DNA of 64,000 nt, taken from contig CAWJDQ010000003.1 of the NCBI GenBank assembly GCA_963841695.1, forward strand, positions 62,001 through 126,000, read 5' to 3'. Position numbers and translations under genes: made by a program. The notes under the pieces are model-generated. The model had not been told where the DNA came from. It saw nothing but the letters and a program-made list of their open reading frames with translations, and ran no database searches. The stretch is from RYN-230 sp963841695 (GTDB lineage Bacteria > Actinomycetota > Actinomycetes > Streptosporangiales > Streptosporangiaceae). Each line of letters begins with the position of its first letter. Positions within the stretch are counted from its first letter, which is position 1. Shown piece after piece: positions 42,937-51,920 of this stretch.

Positions 42937-43229
42937 TCCGGGTGGTGCTGCCCGCGCACCTGCGTGCCCTGGCGCGTATCGACGGCGAGGTGAAACTCGA
43001 CGTCGCGGGCCCGGTCACGCAGCGCTCCGTGCTCGACGCGCTGGAAGCCAGCTATCCGGTGCTGCGCGGCACCATCCGCGACCGGGGCAGCGGGCGGCGG
43101 CGCGCCCTGGTCCGGTTCTTTGCGGGCCAGGAGGACCTGTCCCACGAGGCGCCCGACGAGCCGCTGCCGGCGGAAGTCAGCACCGGGGCGGAACCGTACC
43201 TGATCGTGGGGGCCATGGCCGGCGGCTGA
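42933..43229 (+). CDS. MoaD/ThiS-family ubiquitin-like protein ending in Gly-Gly
   Basis: A 98-residue beta-grasp protein. MIRVVLPAHLRALARIDGEV, then KLDVAGPVTQRSVLDALEAS and YPVLRG, shows the usual MoaD order, and the chain ends in AMAGG. A terminal di-glycine is what E1-like enzymes adenylate to make thiocarboxylates or conjugates. No MoeB/ThiF-type activating enzyme or molybdopterin gene is in this window. It is translationally coupled to the beta-propeller gene, so the two products are expected to act together. Confidence 0.88.
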   Translation: MIRVVLPAHLRALARIDGEVKLDVAGPVTQRSVLDALEASYPVLRGTIRDRGSGRRRALVRFFAGQEDLSHEAPDEPLPAEVSTGAEPYLIVGAMAGG

Positions 43230-43290
43230 CCCTGGCCCGGCGCACGGGACCCGCCGCCAGCGTGCTAGCGGGACGTACGGGCGGGGACGC

Positions 43291-43632
43291 TCAATGGTCG
43301 GCTAAGCCGGCCAGCTGCCTGCCCCTCGGGTCGGGGACCGCACCCCGGCCCTGGCCCAGGACGGCACCGGACCCCTGGCTCGGAACCGCGCTGCGCTCCT
43401 GGCCAGCGTGTGGCGGGCCAGCATGGCCACGCACCGAGCCCACGCCCGTGGACCAGCGCGACGTCCAGCGTTCCGTGCAGCGGCGGGTGTCCGCGCAGTA
43501 CCACCGCAGGTCGGGACACGCGCTCCCGCCGTCCGCCACCATCTCGCGGGCCGGCAACCTCGTCCCGCACAACCAGCAGGACTGCACGGCCGGATTCGCA
43601 AGGGAAACGATCGAACGATCTTCACCAGCCAT
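43291..43632 (-). CDS. Small Cys-rich protein with putative zinc-binding knuckle
   Basis: ATG 43632 follows ggaggggggcc. The N-terminal half has SCWLCGTRLPAREMVADGG and SACPDLRWYCADTRRCTERW, that is CxxC, a single Cys, then CxxxxxC, consistent with a treble-clef or zinc-ribbon fold. This half resembles short actinobacterial proteins of ~60-70 residues. The C-terminal half is Gly/Pro/Arg-rich and may be non-native read-through. Confidence 0.6.
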   Translation of the reverse strand: MAGEDRSIVSLANPAVQSCWLCGTRLPAREMVADGGSACPDLRWYCADTRRCTERWTSRWSTGVGSVRGHAGPPHAGQERSAVPSQGSGAVLGQGRGAVPDPRGRQLAGLADH

Positions 43633-44038
43633 GTTCGGCCCCCCTCCGGGATCGATTGACCGACTTCCCGGGATCTGGACCCGCAAACAGCCAGCCCCGG
43701 TGGCGCGGCCGACTCAACAACCGTCCCCGAAGTGTGGCACGCCCACGACCCCCCGTCCACGCACTCTGGAGGAAGTGGTCAGCCAAAATCCAGCCGAGGG
43801 CCGGTCACCTGCCGTAGCCCTCGCGCCGTGAACCGGGCCCCTTCCACCCGGATCCCGGGTCACCTGACGCCCGGAACCCCGGCAACTTACCGTCCAGGGC
43901 CCGGTTCCGGGCGGCGGCGCGCCGGGCGCGGCGGCTGCTCCGCGTTCCTTAACCAGTTCTTGGGACGCGGGCCGTACTGCGGCCCGCCGTTATGGGTAGC
44001 TGCGCGGCACCAGCCGGCCGGAAAAGGAGACCCGCGGA
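43633..44038. other. Non-coding divergent region upstream of the DedA gene
   Basis: About 400 bases without a credible frame on either strand. It should contain the promoters of the Cys-rich gene (leftward) and the DedA gene (rightward). I could not assign them. Confidence 0.4.
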
Positions 44039-44818
44039 ATGCTGTCCCAGGGTGCGCACGTCGTGGCCGCGCTCAACCCACTGAGCTCGACGTCGGTACT
44101 GGCCAGCCTCGGCGCCTTCGGCGTCTTCCTCGCGCTGTTCGCCGAGACCGGGCTGCTCATCGGCTTCTTCCTGCCGGGTGACTCGCTGCTGTTCACCGCC
44201 GGGCTGCTGTGCACCAGCGGCTCGCACCCGGTGCACCTGTCGCTGCCGGTGGTGATCCTGGCCGCGATCGGCGGCGCGCTGCTCGGCGCGCAGACCGGCT
44301 ACTTCATCGGGCGCGGTGGCCGCCCCCTGCTCGGCCGCAGCCGCAACCGTTTCCTGCGCCAGGGCACCGAGCGCGCCGGGCACCTGCTGGCCCGGTACGG
44401 CTACGGCAAGGCCATCGTGCTGGGCCGGTTCATCCCGGCGGTGCGGACCGTGCTCAACCCGATGGCCGGGGCGCTCGGCGTGCCGGCCCGGGCCTTCACC
44501 CTCTGGCAGGTCGCCGGCGGCGTGATCTGGTCGGCCGGGGTCACGCTGGCCGGCTACGCGCTGGGCAGCACGATCCCCAGCATCGACACCTACCTGCTGC
44601 CGATCATCGCCGTGATCGTCATCGTCTCGCTCATCCCGATCGGCCTGGAACTCCTCCGGGCCCGGCGCGACCCCGGCAGCCCGGGCCCCGGGGCTCCCGG
44701 CCCGGGCCGGGGGCCGGCGGATCCGACGGCCGCCTCAGCAACACGCCCCGCCTGGCCGGCCCACGAGCAGGCCGGGCGGCCCGGCCGGCCGCACGCGGCC
44801 GCCGAGCAGCCGGAGTGA
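44039..44818 (+). CDS. DedA-family (VTT domain) membrane protein
   Basis: A 259-residue protein; ATG 44039 follows aaaaggagacc. DedA hallmarks are ETGLLIGFFLPGDSLLFTAG and GKAIVLGRFIPAVRTVLNPM, with reentrant-loop glycine/proline residues, followed by C-terminal helices (DTYLLPIIAVIVIVSLIPIG). The last ~45 residues are a Pro/Gly-rich cytoplasmic tail. DedA proteins support envelope homeostasis, and some recycle undecaprenyl phosphate or move phospholipids across the membrane. Confidence 0.93.
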   Translation: MLSQGAHVVAALNPLSSTSVLASLGAFGVFLALFAETGLLIGFFLPGDSLLFTAGLLCTSGSHPVHLSLPVVILAAIGGALLGAQTGYFIGRGGRPLLGRSRNRFLRQGTERAGHLLARYGYGKAIVLGRFIPAVRTVLNPMAGALGVPARAFTLWQVAGGVIWSAGVTLAGYALGSTIPSIDTYLLPIIAVIVIVSLIPIGLELLRARRDPGSPGPGAPGPGRGPADPTAASATRPAWPAHEQAGRPGRPHAAAEQPE

Positions 44819-44890
44819 CGGGCCACGGCCGTTGCGGAAAAACGAGCGCCCGGGCCGGCGGGCAGCCCGGCGGCTCGCGGGGGGCGCGCG

Positions 44891-45316
44891 CTACGGCCCG
44901 CTCTGCACCACCCGCAGCGAACACCCCGCCCGGGGGACCGCCACCACATGGAAGTCGTCTTCGTAGACCACCCGGCCGGGATCGGGCGAGGCGACCTTCT
45001 GCCACGCCACGGCGTGGGCGCAGAGGATGGCCAGGTACCCGTCGATCCGGCGCAGCAGGGTGGTCGCCGTCGGCTTGAACCAGGCGGCCGCGCCCGGGTT
45101 GAGCTGCTGGTCGTAGACGGACGGGTCGAGGGTGGCTGGGTCGGGGTAGGCCGCGTTAAACCAGGCGTTGTTCTCGCGGCGGAACGTCTCCTCGGCCGGG
45201 CCGAGCATGCCGTGCCGCCCCAGCACGTTGACCAGCCCGAAGACCCCGACGTGGAACCCGTCCCGGTTGGGGTAGCGGCTCCGGAAGCGCACGTACTGTA
45301 TGTCCGGCCCTGGCAC
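44891..45316 (-). CDS. Conserved hypothetical protein
   Basis: A 141-residue acidic/aromatic protein starting at GTG 45316. It reads IQYVRFRSRYPNRDGFHVGV, then FGLVNVLGRHGMLG, ENNAWFNAAYPDPATLDPSV and VYEDDFHVVAVP. The regular composition and strong codon bias support a real gene. I do not recognise a named domain. It lies 10 bases downstream of the SRPBCC gene on the same strand and is probably the third gene of the ArsR-SRPBCC operon. Confidence 0.68.
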   Translation of the reverse strand: MPGPDIQYVRFRSRYPNRDGFHVGVFGLVNVLGRHGMLGPAEETFRRENNAWFNAAYPDPATLDPSVYDQQLNPGAAAWFKPTATTLLRRIDGYLAILCAHAVAWQKVASPDPGRVVYEDDFHVVAVPRAGCSLRVVQSGP

Positions 45317-45326
45317 CGTCCCATGC

Positions 45327-46082
45327 TTACGCGTACTGGCCGTCGAGCCAAGTGCGCCACGCCAGCTCCGCCTTCTCCCGGTCCCCCTGCTGCCGGTCCC
45401 CCTGCTGCCCTGCGGACGCCGCGAACAGGTGGTGGGCCAGGCTGACCGGCATGCCGAACGCGTTGCGGCCGTAGAAGCGGTAGAGGCCGTCGGCGGTGCG
45501 CACGCCCAGGAAGTTCGGGGTCGCGTAATCGACCACGCCCTCCAGCGGGCCCAGCCCGGGCAGGGCCAGCCGCACCGGGTCGCCGACCGTGCCGGGCCCG
45601 GCCAGGCCGAGCGCGCGGCGGAGCGTGTCGAAGGCTCCCGGCGCCTTCGACGCCGCCGGGCCCTCGGCCGCCACGTAGGTGACCGGGCGGCCGTCGAAGT
45701 ACCGCAGGTACTGGCCGAGCGTGTGCAGGTAGAAGTCGGTGTGCTGGCCCGTGGCGTCGTACTGGCTGTCCCAGTCGCCGGTGAGGATGCCGCTGTGCAC
45801 GTAGCGCAGCACCGCGGTGCCGCCGTCCCGCGCCTCGATGAGGTACTCCAGCGCGTTGACCACGGTGCCGTCCGGGCCCTGAGCCGCGACGGCGAAGTGA
45901 CGCGGCGGGTCGAGCGCGGTCACGGTGTGCCCGGCCCAGGCCTCGCCGACCTCATGCGGCTCCCCCTCCCCGGTCGGGAACAGCCAGGAGGCGGTGCCCG
46001 CGCCGGTGGCGACCGCGGCCCAGACCTGTTCCGGGGTGGCCGGCAGCTCGACTTCGCGCCGGATCTCGAATTCACGCGCCAT
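45327..46082 (-). CDS. SRPBCC (START/AHSA1-like) domain protein
   Basis: A 251-residue protein; ATG 46082 follows caggagc. The N-terminal half is a typical AHSA1 fold: FEIRREVELPATPEQVWAAV, TASWLFPTGEGEPHEVGEAW, RYVHSGIL, and the C-terminal helix HTLGQYLRYFDGRPVTYVA. A second part (TVGDPVRLALPGLGPLEGVV through RFYGRNAFGMPVSLAHHLFA) looks like another half-domain. It overlaps the ArsR gene by 11 bases, the usual ArsR-SRPBCC pairing, where the partner may bind a hydrophobic ligand. Confidence 0.88.
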   Translation of the reverse strand: MAREFEIRREVELPATPEQVWAAVATGAGTASWLFPTGEGEPHEVGEAWAGHTVTALDPPRHFAVAAQGPDGTVVNALEYLIEARDGGTAVLRYVHSGILTGDWDSQYDATGQHTDFYLHTLGQYLRYFDGRPVTYVAAEGPAASKAPGAFDTLRRALGLAGPGTVGDPVRLALPGLGPLEGVVDYATPNFLGVRTADGLYRFYGRNAFGMPVSLAHHLFAASAGQQGDRQQGDREKAELAWRTWLDGQYA

Positions 46083-46689
46083 GATGTGCTCCTGCCTCGC
46101 CGGGTGCTGCCCGGGTGATGCTCGGGTGCAGCGCGACGACCAGGCGGTGCTCCCGGCCGCCCGCCGCGCTCTGGTCGTGATACCGGGCGGCCAGGTCTTT
46201 CACCGCGCCGCTGAGCTCGCGGGCGAACGCGGCCCGGTCCGCGGCGGAGGCGAACCGGATCTCGCTGTCGATCGCGAACGTGGCCACCGGCCGCCCGGCC
46301 GCCCGGGACCTGGTGATCAGCTCGCCGGCCTCCCGGACCAGCCGGGCGGCCAGCGAGAGCAGCCACCACGCGGACAGCTGATCCGGGGCCCGCGCCGGGT
46401 CGGGCGCCACCGCGGCCAGCGCGGCCGGGGAGATCACGTACGACGCGGCCGTCGCGCGGAGCACGCGCTCGGTGCAGTTGCCCCGGCGGCGCTCCTCGAC
46501 CAGCTCCACCAGGCCATGCCGTTCGAGGGCGCGAAGGTGGTAGTTGACCTTCTGCCGGGCCAGCCCGGTCCGGGCGGCCAGCGTGGTCGCGGACCCCGGC
46601 TCGGCCAGCGCGGCCAGCAGCCGGGCCCGGACCGGGTCCAGCGAGGCTTCGGCGGCCGCCGGGTCCGCAATCACCGCGACGTCATCCAC
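46072..46689 (-). CDS. ArsR-type winged-helix regulator (non-metal type)
   Basis: A 205-residue protein starting at GTG 46689. The HTH is TTLAARTGLARQKVNYHLRA, then LERHGLVELVEERRRGNC. It is longer than classical ArsR and has a C-terminal helical and beta region (YVISPAALAAVAPDPARAPD, FAIDSEIRFASAADRAAFAR) that probably binds a ligand. It heads the ArsR-SRPBCC-hypothetical operon. Repeated ttgtcaag half sites lie 30-55 bases upstream. Confidence 0.87.
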   Translation of the reverse strand: MDDVAVIADPAAAEASLDPVRARLLAALAEPGSATTLAARTGLARQKVNYHLRALERHGLVELVEERRRGNCTERVLRATAASYVISPAALAAVAPDPARAPDQLSAWWLLSLAARLVREAGELITRSRAAGRPVATFAIDSEIRFASAADRAAFARELSGAVKDLAARYHDQSAAGGREHRLVVALHPSITRAAPGEAGAHHGA

Positions 46690-46716
46690 GGCCCCATGGT
46701 CCTACCGACAATAAAA

Positions 46717-46743
46717 CTTGTCAAGACAGTATCTGTTGTCAAG
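46717..46743. promoter_or_regulatory. Candidate ArsR operator/promoter with repeated ttgtcaag
   Basis: The eight-base element ttgtcaag occurs at 46718-46725 and 46736-46743, 18 bases apart, in an AT-rich island 28-54 bases upstream of the regulator GTG. On the minus strand each reads cttgacaa, so one may double as a TTGACA -35 box. Confidence 0.45.
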
Positions 46744-46800
46744 GTCGTCAACCGGTCTGGCCCCACCCGTCCCATCAGCCCCGAAGCGCCGGCCGGGCTT

Positions 46801-46850
46801 CGTGATCATGGGATTACTGTCGTTGCAGGCACAGCAATCCCATGATCACG
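46801..46850. repeat. 20-bp inverted repeat related to the palindrome at 5368-5420
   Basis: Arms 46801-46820 and 46831-46850 pair with one mismatch around a 10-base loop. The segment attactgtcgttgcag parallels attactgttgctgcag of the 5368-5420 palindrome, and both begin with a catgatc-type outer arm. It lies between divergently placed units and not at an obvious gene end. Confidence 0.72.
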
Positions 46851-46942
46851 CAGCGGGGCACGCCACCCTGGCCCCGTCAGGCCCTTCAGCCCCAGCAAGT
46901 CCCCGCCCCGTCACGCGGGGAGGCCGAAGCAGGGGAGGCAGG

Positions 46943-46975
46943 GGCGGGTCCCGGTGATCTCCACCGGGACCCGCC
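46943..46975 (-). terminator. Perfect 14-bp hairpin downstream of the secreted-protein gene
   Basis: Arms 46943-46956 (ggcgggtcccggtg) and 46962-46975 pair perfectly with a 5-base loop, about 110 bases past the stop of the first secreted-protein paralog (47087). The 46690-47086 gap holds no gene besides this hairpin, the 46801-46850 palindrome and the ArsR control region. Confidence 0.6.
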
Positions 46976-47086
46976 GGTGCGCCTGCCAGGCGGGCACGCC
47001 CGCCGGGCACACGGACACCCGCCGCCGGGCACACAGTGGCCCGGGCCGGCGTGCCCGCCCGGGCCACTGCCCTGATGATGCTGGGA

Positions 47087-47972
47087 CTACCGCGCCCAGA
47101 CGCCGAAGGCGTCGTACGGACGCACGGCCCCGTTGGCGGTCAGGCCGTCCGACCACAGGCTGGACGGCGAGACCCGGGTGGTCCCGGACGGAGGCAGCAG
47201 GCCGTTGCTGGTGGCCACGACCTCGCTGGTCGTCCCACGGGCCCACGAACGAGCCCCGGGCGCCGCTGTAGGTGGTCAGCGCGCCCTGCAGGAACTGGTT
47301 GATCCGGAACGCGTGCAGGAAGACGGCAGCGGGATCGGCATGCCGGTGCTGTCGGTGAAGTCATCCACCGCCGCGGCGTGATCGAAGATCGGGCCGTAAG
47401 CCCGCGTCTTGTAGTACTGCGCCGGACCCGACGTGGACGGCGGGGTGATCACGAACGACAGCTCGTTGCCACCCTGGTAGTAGTAGATGCTGAAGTTGAC
47501 CCCGTCGCCCTGGGACACGCCGGACAGCAGCGCGTAGTGCGAGAAGTACGGGCCGCTCAGCGAGTTGTTGAACGCCTCCACGTACGATGTCCAGTCCCCG
47601 GTCGGGCAGGACGTGTAACCGAACGACTGCGCCACGACGCAGGACTCGATGCCCGCCCGAACGTACTGGTCACCCGAGGCCGAGCGAGCCGTTGGACAGC
47701 TGGATGTACTCCTGCGGGTAGATGCCGGTCAGGAAATCGGTGTCCGGCACGGTCAGCGTGGAGGAGATGTAGCGGAAGTCCCGCCCGCTCGCCTCGTAGC
47801 CGGCCTGGCTGGTGGTCCCGATCGTCGCCGACGCGTCCCGATGGGCCATCTGGGCCCGGGCCGGATGGCTCACGGCCGCGTTCGCGGCGCCCGCGGCGGC
47901 AAGGCCGAGGGTCGTAGCGGTCGCGCCCGCTGCCGCGGCGGCGACGAGTGTTCTCATGATGCGGCTTCGCAT
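47087..47972 (-). CDS. Secreted protein of unknown family, copy 1 (frameshifted)
   Basis: ATG 47972 follows aggagggaacc. It has a signal peptide (RTLVAAAAAGATATTLGLAA, then GAANA) and a mature region with YEASGRDFRYISSTLTVPDT, GIYPQEYIQLSNGS, AQSFGYTSCPTGDWTSYVEA, NFSIYYYQGGNELSFVITPP and the end PYDAFGVWAR. The reconstructed length is ~294 residues. The frame breaks near 47240, 47330 and 47650-47690; comparison with copy 2 shows single-base differences (gaagacgg here, gaagaacgg there). The beta-rich composition and the AGIESC-like segment recall secreted beta-sandwich proteins such as G1-type peptidases, but I cannot confirm that. Confidence 0.7.
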
Positions 47973-48238
47973 CGGTAGGTTCCCTCCTGTGACGCCCGGG
48001 AGCAGTCCGGTTTGGTCTGGGCGGGCGGTAGCAGGACCTGTGTCCGGATTGCCCCCGTAATTGGTTTTCAGGTTGGCCCTGGCCGCCCCTCCCGTATCAC
48101 TTCCCTACTCTGCGTACTCTAATGATTACTCCATGACACGGATGTCTATCGGCCAAGCAGACTGCCAGGAAGAACCGCTGCCCGGGCAGCAGCAGTGAGA
48201 TGAGTCCCTGGGCAGCAGCCCGGTGATGGTGACTGGGA

Positions 48239-49122
48239 TTACCGCGCCCAGACGCCGAAGGCGTCGTACGGACGGACCGCGCCGTTGGCGGACAGGCCGT
48301 CCGACCACAGCGCGGACGGTGAGGTCCGGACCGTACCCGACGGGTAGGTCAGGCCGTTGCTCGTGGCCTCGACCATGCTGGTCGTCCACGGGCCGACGAA
48401 GGAGCCCCTGAGGCCGTTCTCGGTGGTGATGGCACCCTGCAGGAACTGGTTGATCCTGAACGCGTGCAGGAAGAACGGCAGCGCGATCGGCGTGCCGGTG
48501 CTGTCGGTGAAGTCATCCAGCGCGCCGCGTAGCTCGAAGATCGCCCCGTACGCCTGGGTCTTGTAGTACTGCGGCAGTGACCCGAGGTGGACGGCGGGGT
48601 GATGACGAAGCTGAGCTCGTTGCCGCCTCGTCGTAGTAGATGCTGAAGTTGACGCCGTCGCCCTGGTACACGCCGGACAGCAGCGAGTAGTGCGCGAAGT
48701 ACGGGCCGTTCAGCGAGTTGCTGAACGCCTCGACGTACGACATCCAGTCCCCGGTCGGGCAGGACGGGTAGCCGAACGACTGCGCCACGACGCAGGACTC
48801 GATCCCGGCCCGGGTGTACTGGTCACCGCCGCCGGCTGGGTGAGGACCCGTTGGAGAGCTGGATGTACTCCTGCGGGTAGATCCCGGTCAGGAAATCGGT
48901 GTCCGGCACCGTGATGCGTCGAGGAGATGTAGCGGAAGTCCCGCCCGCTCGCCTCGTACCCGGCCGAGCTCGTCGTGCCGATGGTGGTTCCGATGGTGCG
49001 CCGGCTGCGCCTTGCTGGACACGGCCGCGCTCGCAGCGCCCGCGGCGGTAAAGCCGAGGGTGCTCGACCGTGACGCCTGCCGCCGCAGCGGCAACGAGCG
49101 TCCGGGTGATGCGTCTACGCAT
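48239..49122 (-). CDS. Secreted protein of unknown family, copy 2 (frameshifted)
   Basis: A tandem paralog of the preceding gene. ATG 49122 follows ggaagggaag; a signal-peptide-like start (MRRRITRTLVAAAAAGV) precedes the same landmarks: VPDTDFLTGIYPQEYIQLSN, AQSFGYPSCPTGDWMSYVEA, SNSLNGPYFAHYSLLSGV and an identical C-terminal FGVWAR end at 48239. The frame is broken at several positions (near 48580-48640, 48840, 48915 and 49070), different from those of copy 1. Indels at different places in two otherwise conserved copies favour sequence error over shared decay. Confidence 0.68.
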
Positions 49123-49458
49123 CGATACTTCCCTTCCCTTGATGATTACCGGGCCGGATAAGAATTTCGGAGGAGAGGCGGTAATTCTGGGACCGGCCCC
49201 GGACTTGCCTCATAGTGGTCTGCGATAAACGCTGACTGCCCGCCCCGCCGAGTCCAGCAGTGACCTTACCACGAGTAGTGTGTCTACTCACCTTGTGCAA
49301 CATGAAGCATGTCACAGGTTCATCTGGACGGTGCGGGGAATGAGTCTAGAGGGCTGCCGGGGAAGCGATCCATTCCGATCTGTCACTCATGCCTTTTAGG
49401 CGTGGCAAGCGGACCGGCTGGAAATTTGTGGTGATTAAGGATTCGGTCTTAGGGCGAT
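49123..49458. other. AT-richer non-coding region upstream of copy 2
   Basis: About 340 bases with visibly lower GC than the surroundings and no credible gene. It includes agtag-N5-ctact at about 49268-49282 and should carry the promoter of the secreted-protein gene at 49122. Confidence 0.45.
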
Positions 49459-50667
49459 TTATTGCGGCTCTGCCCGCGCGGCGGGGCTCACGGTCCGGCC
49501 CTTCCATTCGCCGCCACGTCCGCCATAGTGCCGCCGGGCGGAATCAGCGGTCATGATGGCGTAAAGCACCGCCACGAGGGGCAGCACGGGTGCCCGCCAC
49601 CAGCCGAGCCGGTACAGCCGGAGCGCGGGCAGGAAGCTGGCGGTCATCGCCGGCCCACCCGGCTAGCCCGGCCACCGCGGTCCAGCCCGCCGCGGCGCCG
49701 CCCGCCTGCGGCCAGCGCTGGCCAGCCCGGCCACCGCGGCCACCGGCGGCAGCGCGTACAGCCACAGCAGGCCGGCCAGGGTCAGCACCAGCAGGCCCGG
49801 CGAATACCGCAGCTGGGTGTAGGCGCTGCGGGCGATCATGTCCCAGAGGGTGGCCAGCCGGGGGTACGGCCGCAGGCTGCGCACCGCGGTGGTGAAGCCC
49901 AGCCAGATCCGGGCCCCGGACGGCGGTCGCTTCAGCAGCCGGCCCAGGGCCACGTCGTCGATGCGCGCGCCGCGGATGGGGTCCAGGCCGCCCGCCGCCC
50001 GCAGCGCGTCCCGGCGGACCAGCATGCAGCCGCCGGCCGCGGCCGCGGTCCGCGCGGACGGCCGGTTCACCCGCCGGAACGGGTACAGCTGCGCGAAGAA
50101 GTAGACGAACGCCGGGACAATGACCCGCTCCCACCGCGACTCCGCGCGCAGCAGCGCCATCTGGGAGACCAGCACCCGATCGTCCGCAACGGCGCCGCGG
50201 ACCAGCGTGGCCAGGGCATCCGGCGCGTACCCGATGTCGGCGTCAGTGAACAGGACGTAGTCGCTGTCCCCGGCGGCGCGCAGGCCCTGGGCCATCGCGT
50301 GGACCTTGCCTGCCCACCCGGGCGGCGGCTCCCCCGCCGCCGTGACCTGCAGCCCGCGGCCGCTGCCCGCGGCGAGCGCGGCGGCGGTGGCGGCGGTGCC
50401 GTCGGTGCTGGCGTCGTCCACCAGCACCACCGAGAACTCCCCCGGGTAATCCTGGGCGAGCAGGCCCGGCAGGGTGACCGGCAGCATGGCGGCCTCGTCC
50501 CGGGCCGGCACGACCGCGACCACGCTCGGCCACCGGGCCGGGCCGCGCGACCGGTCGCGGGCGCCGGGAGGCAGCCGCTGGCCGGTGCGCCAGTACCCGC
50601 CGTGCGCGGCGAGCAGGTACGCCCAGGCGAGAGCGGCCGCCGCGGCGGCACCGGCCAGGATCGGCAT
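49459..50667 (-). CDS. hpnB: Hopene-associated glycosyltransferase HpnB-like (GT2), with local frameshift pair near 49650-49730
   Basis: ATG 50667 gives MPILAGAAAAAALAWAYLLA. GT2 motifs are VVAVVPARDEAAMLPVTLPG, VVLVDDASTDGTA, LFTDADIGY (DxD) and GARIDDVALGRLLKR. The later segment RSLRPYPRLATLWDMIARSA, then YTQLRYSPGLL, is diagnostic of HpnB. A stop appears at 49663, but the same frame reopens as ASFLPALRLYRLGWW and runs to TADSARRHYGGRGGEWKGRT. The missing membrane helix is read in another frame between about 49730 and 49655, implying two compensating indels. HpnB genes accompany hopanoid loci; the reaction is unproven. Confidence 0.82.
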
Positions 50668-50760
50668 CCGCCCAGCCTGGCACACCGCCGCGGCGGCCGC
50701 CACCGGGCGCCCGGCGGATCGGTTCCCGGTCGCGGCCCGGTCCTGCTGGGTGTCCGGCGG

Positions 50761-51908
50761 TCAGCCCGGGCGTGCCCGTTGCTGGCTGTCCGGACGCGCC
50801 ACTCGCGCTGCGCGCGGTGGCCTCCGGCCCGGTGGCCAGGTTCTTCTTGATCGAGTCCAGGATGGTCAGCCCCTGGCCGACCAGGCCGGCCGCGATCTCG
50901 CTGAGCCCGTCCGCCCCGTTGAGCACGTTGACGTTCGCGCCGGCCAGGCCGCCCGCCGCTTCCTTGACGATCTGCGGCAGCTGGTCGATGAGCATCCGGT
51001 CCAGGGCGACGCGGTTGTTGGACGCCGCGGCCTCGGCCTGGATCCGCATCCGCTCCGCGTCGGCCTTGGCCAGGATCCGCGCCTTCTCGGCCTCCGCCTC
51101 GGCCGGCTTGACCACCTCGGCCACGAGCTGGCGCTGGCGCAGCTCGGCCTGGCGCTGCGCCAGTTCCGACTGGGCGTTGATGACCCCGATCTGAGTCTGG
51201 GCCTGCATGAGCGGCCCGGCCTGCGCCGCCTCGGCCTGGGCCTTGTCGATCTCGGCCTTGTACTGGGCCTGGACCACGGCGGTCTGCCGGGCGTACTCGG
51301 CCTGCTTGCGCTGCGACTCCTGCTCCGCCTGCGCGGCGGCCTGGTTGGCCTGGGCCTGCGCGATCTGCGCCTGGCGCTGGATCGCCGCGTTGTGCGGGGC
51401 GGCCATCGCGTCGATGTAGCCCGAGTTCAGGTCGTCGATGGACTGGATCTGCAGCGAGTCCACGGTCAGGCCGATCTTCGACCATCTCCGCCTTGGAGCC
51501 GTCCAGCACCTCGGTGGCCAGCTTCTGGCGCTCGGTCACGATCTCCTCGACGGTCATCGACCCGATGATCGAGCGGAGGTGCCCGGCGAAGATGCGGCCG
51601 GTGAGCGTGGACATCTGGTCCTGGTCGGACAGGAAGCGCTGGCCGGCGTTGATGATGCTCTCCTCGTCGTTGCCGACCTTGAACGCGATCACCGAGCGCA
51701 CGTTGAGCGTGATGCCCTGCCTGGTGACGCACTGCTCGGCCACCTCGGCCTCGTTCATGGCCAGGGTCAGGTACCGGACCTTCCGGAAGAACGGGGCGAT
51801 GAACGCGCCGTGCCCGGTCACCACCCGGAACGGGGCGCCGTTGCGGCCGTGGCGGCCGCCGGAAACGAGCATGGCCTCGTCGGGTGCAGGGACGCGGTAG
51901 CCAAGCAT
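50761..51908 (-). CDS. Flotillin-like SPFH domain protein, frameshifted near 51480; 3' end uncertain
   Basis: ATG 51908 gives MLGYRVPAPDEAMLVSGGRH. The SPFH domain includes RYLTLAMNEAEVAEQCVTRQ, GITLNVRSVIAFKVG and LTGRIFAGHLRSIIGSMTVE. After AEMVE the frame shifts near 51480 and resumes as LQIQSIDDLNSGYIDAMAAP. It continues with a long Ala/Gln/Glu-rich coiled coil (AAAQAEQESQRKQAEYARQT) and a flotillin C-terminal helix (NRVALDRMLIDQLPQIVKEA). The downstream stop is not clear; 50761 is my best guess. Flotillins scaffold membrane microdomains. It follows the NfeD-like gene, the usual partner. Confidence 0.82.
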
Positions 51909-51920
51909 GATCGAACTCCT

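Noticed and set aside
49462..50850. 462-codon plus-strand frame
   Set aside because: It is antisense to HpnB and flotillin and rich in Gly/Arg/Pro with no domain pattern.
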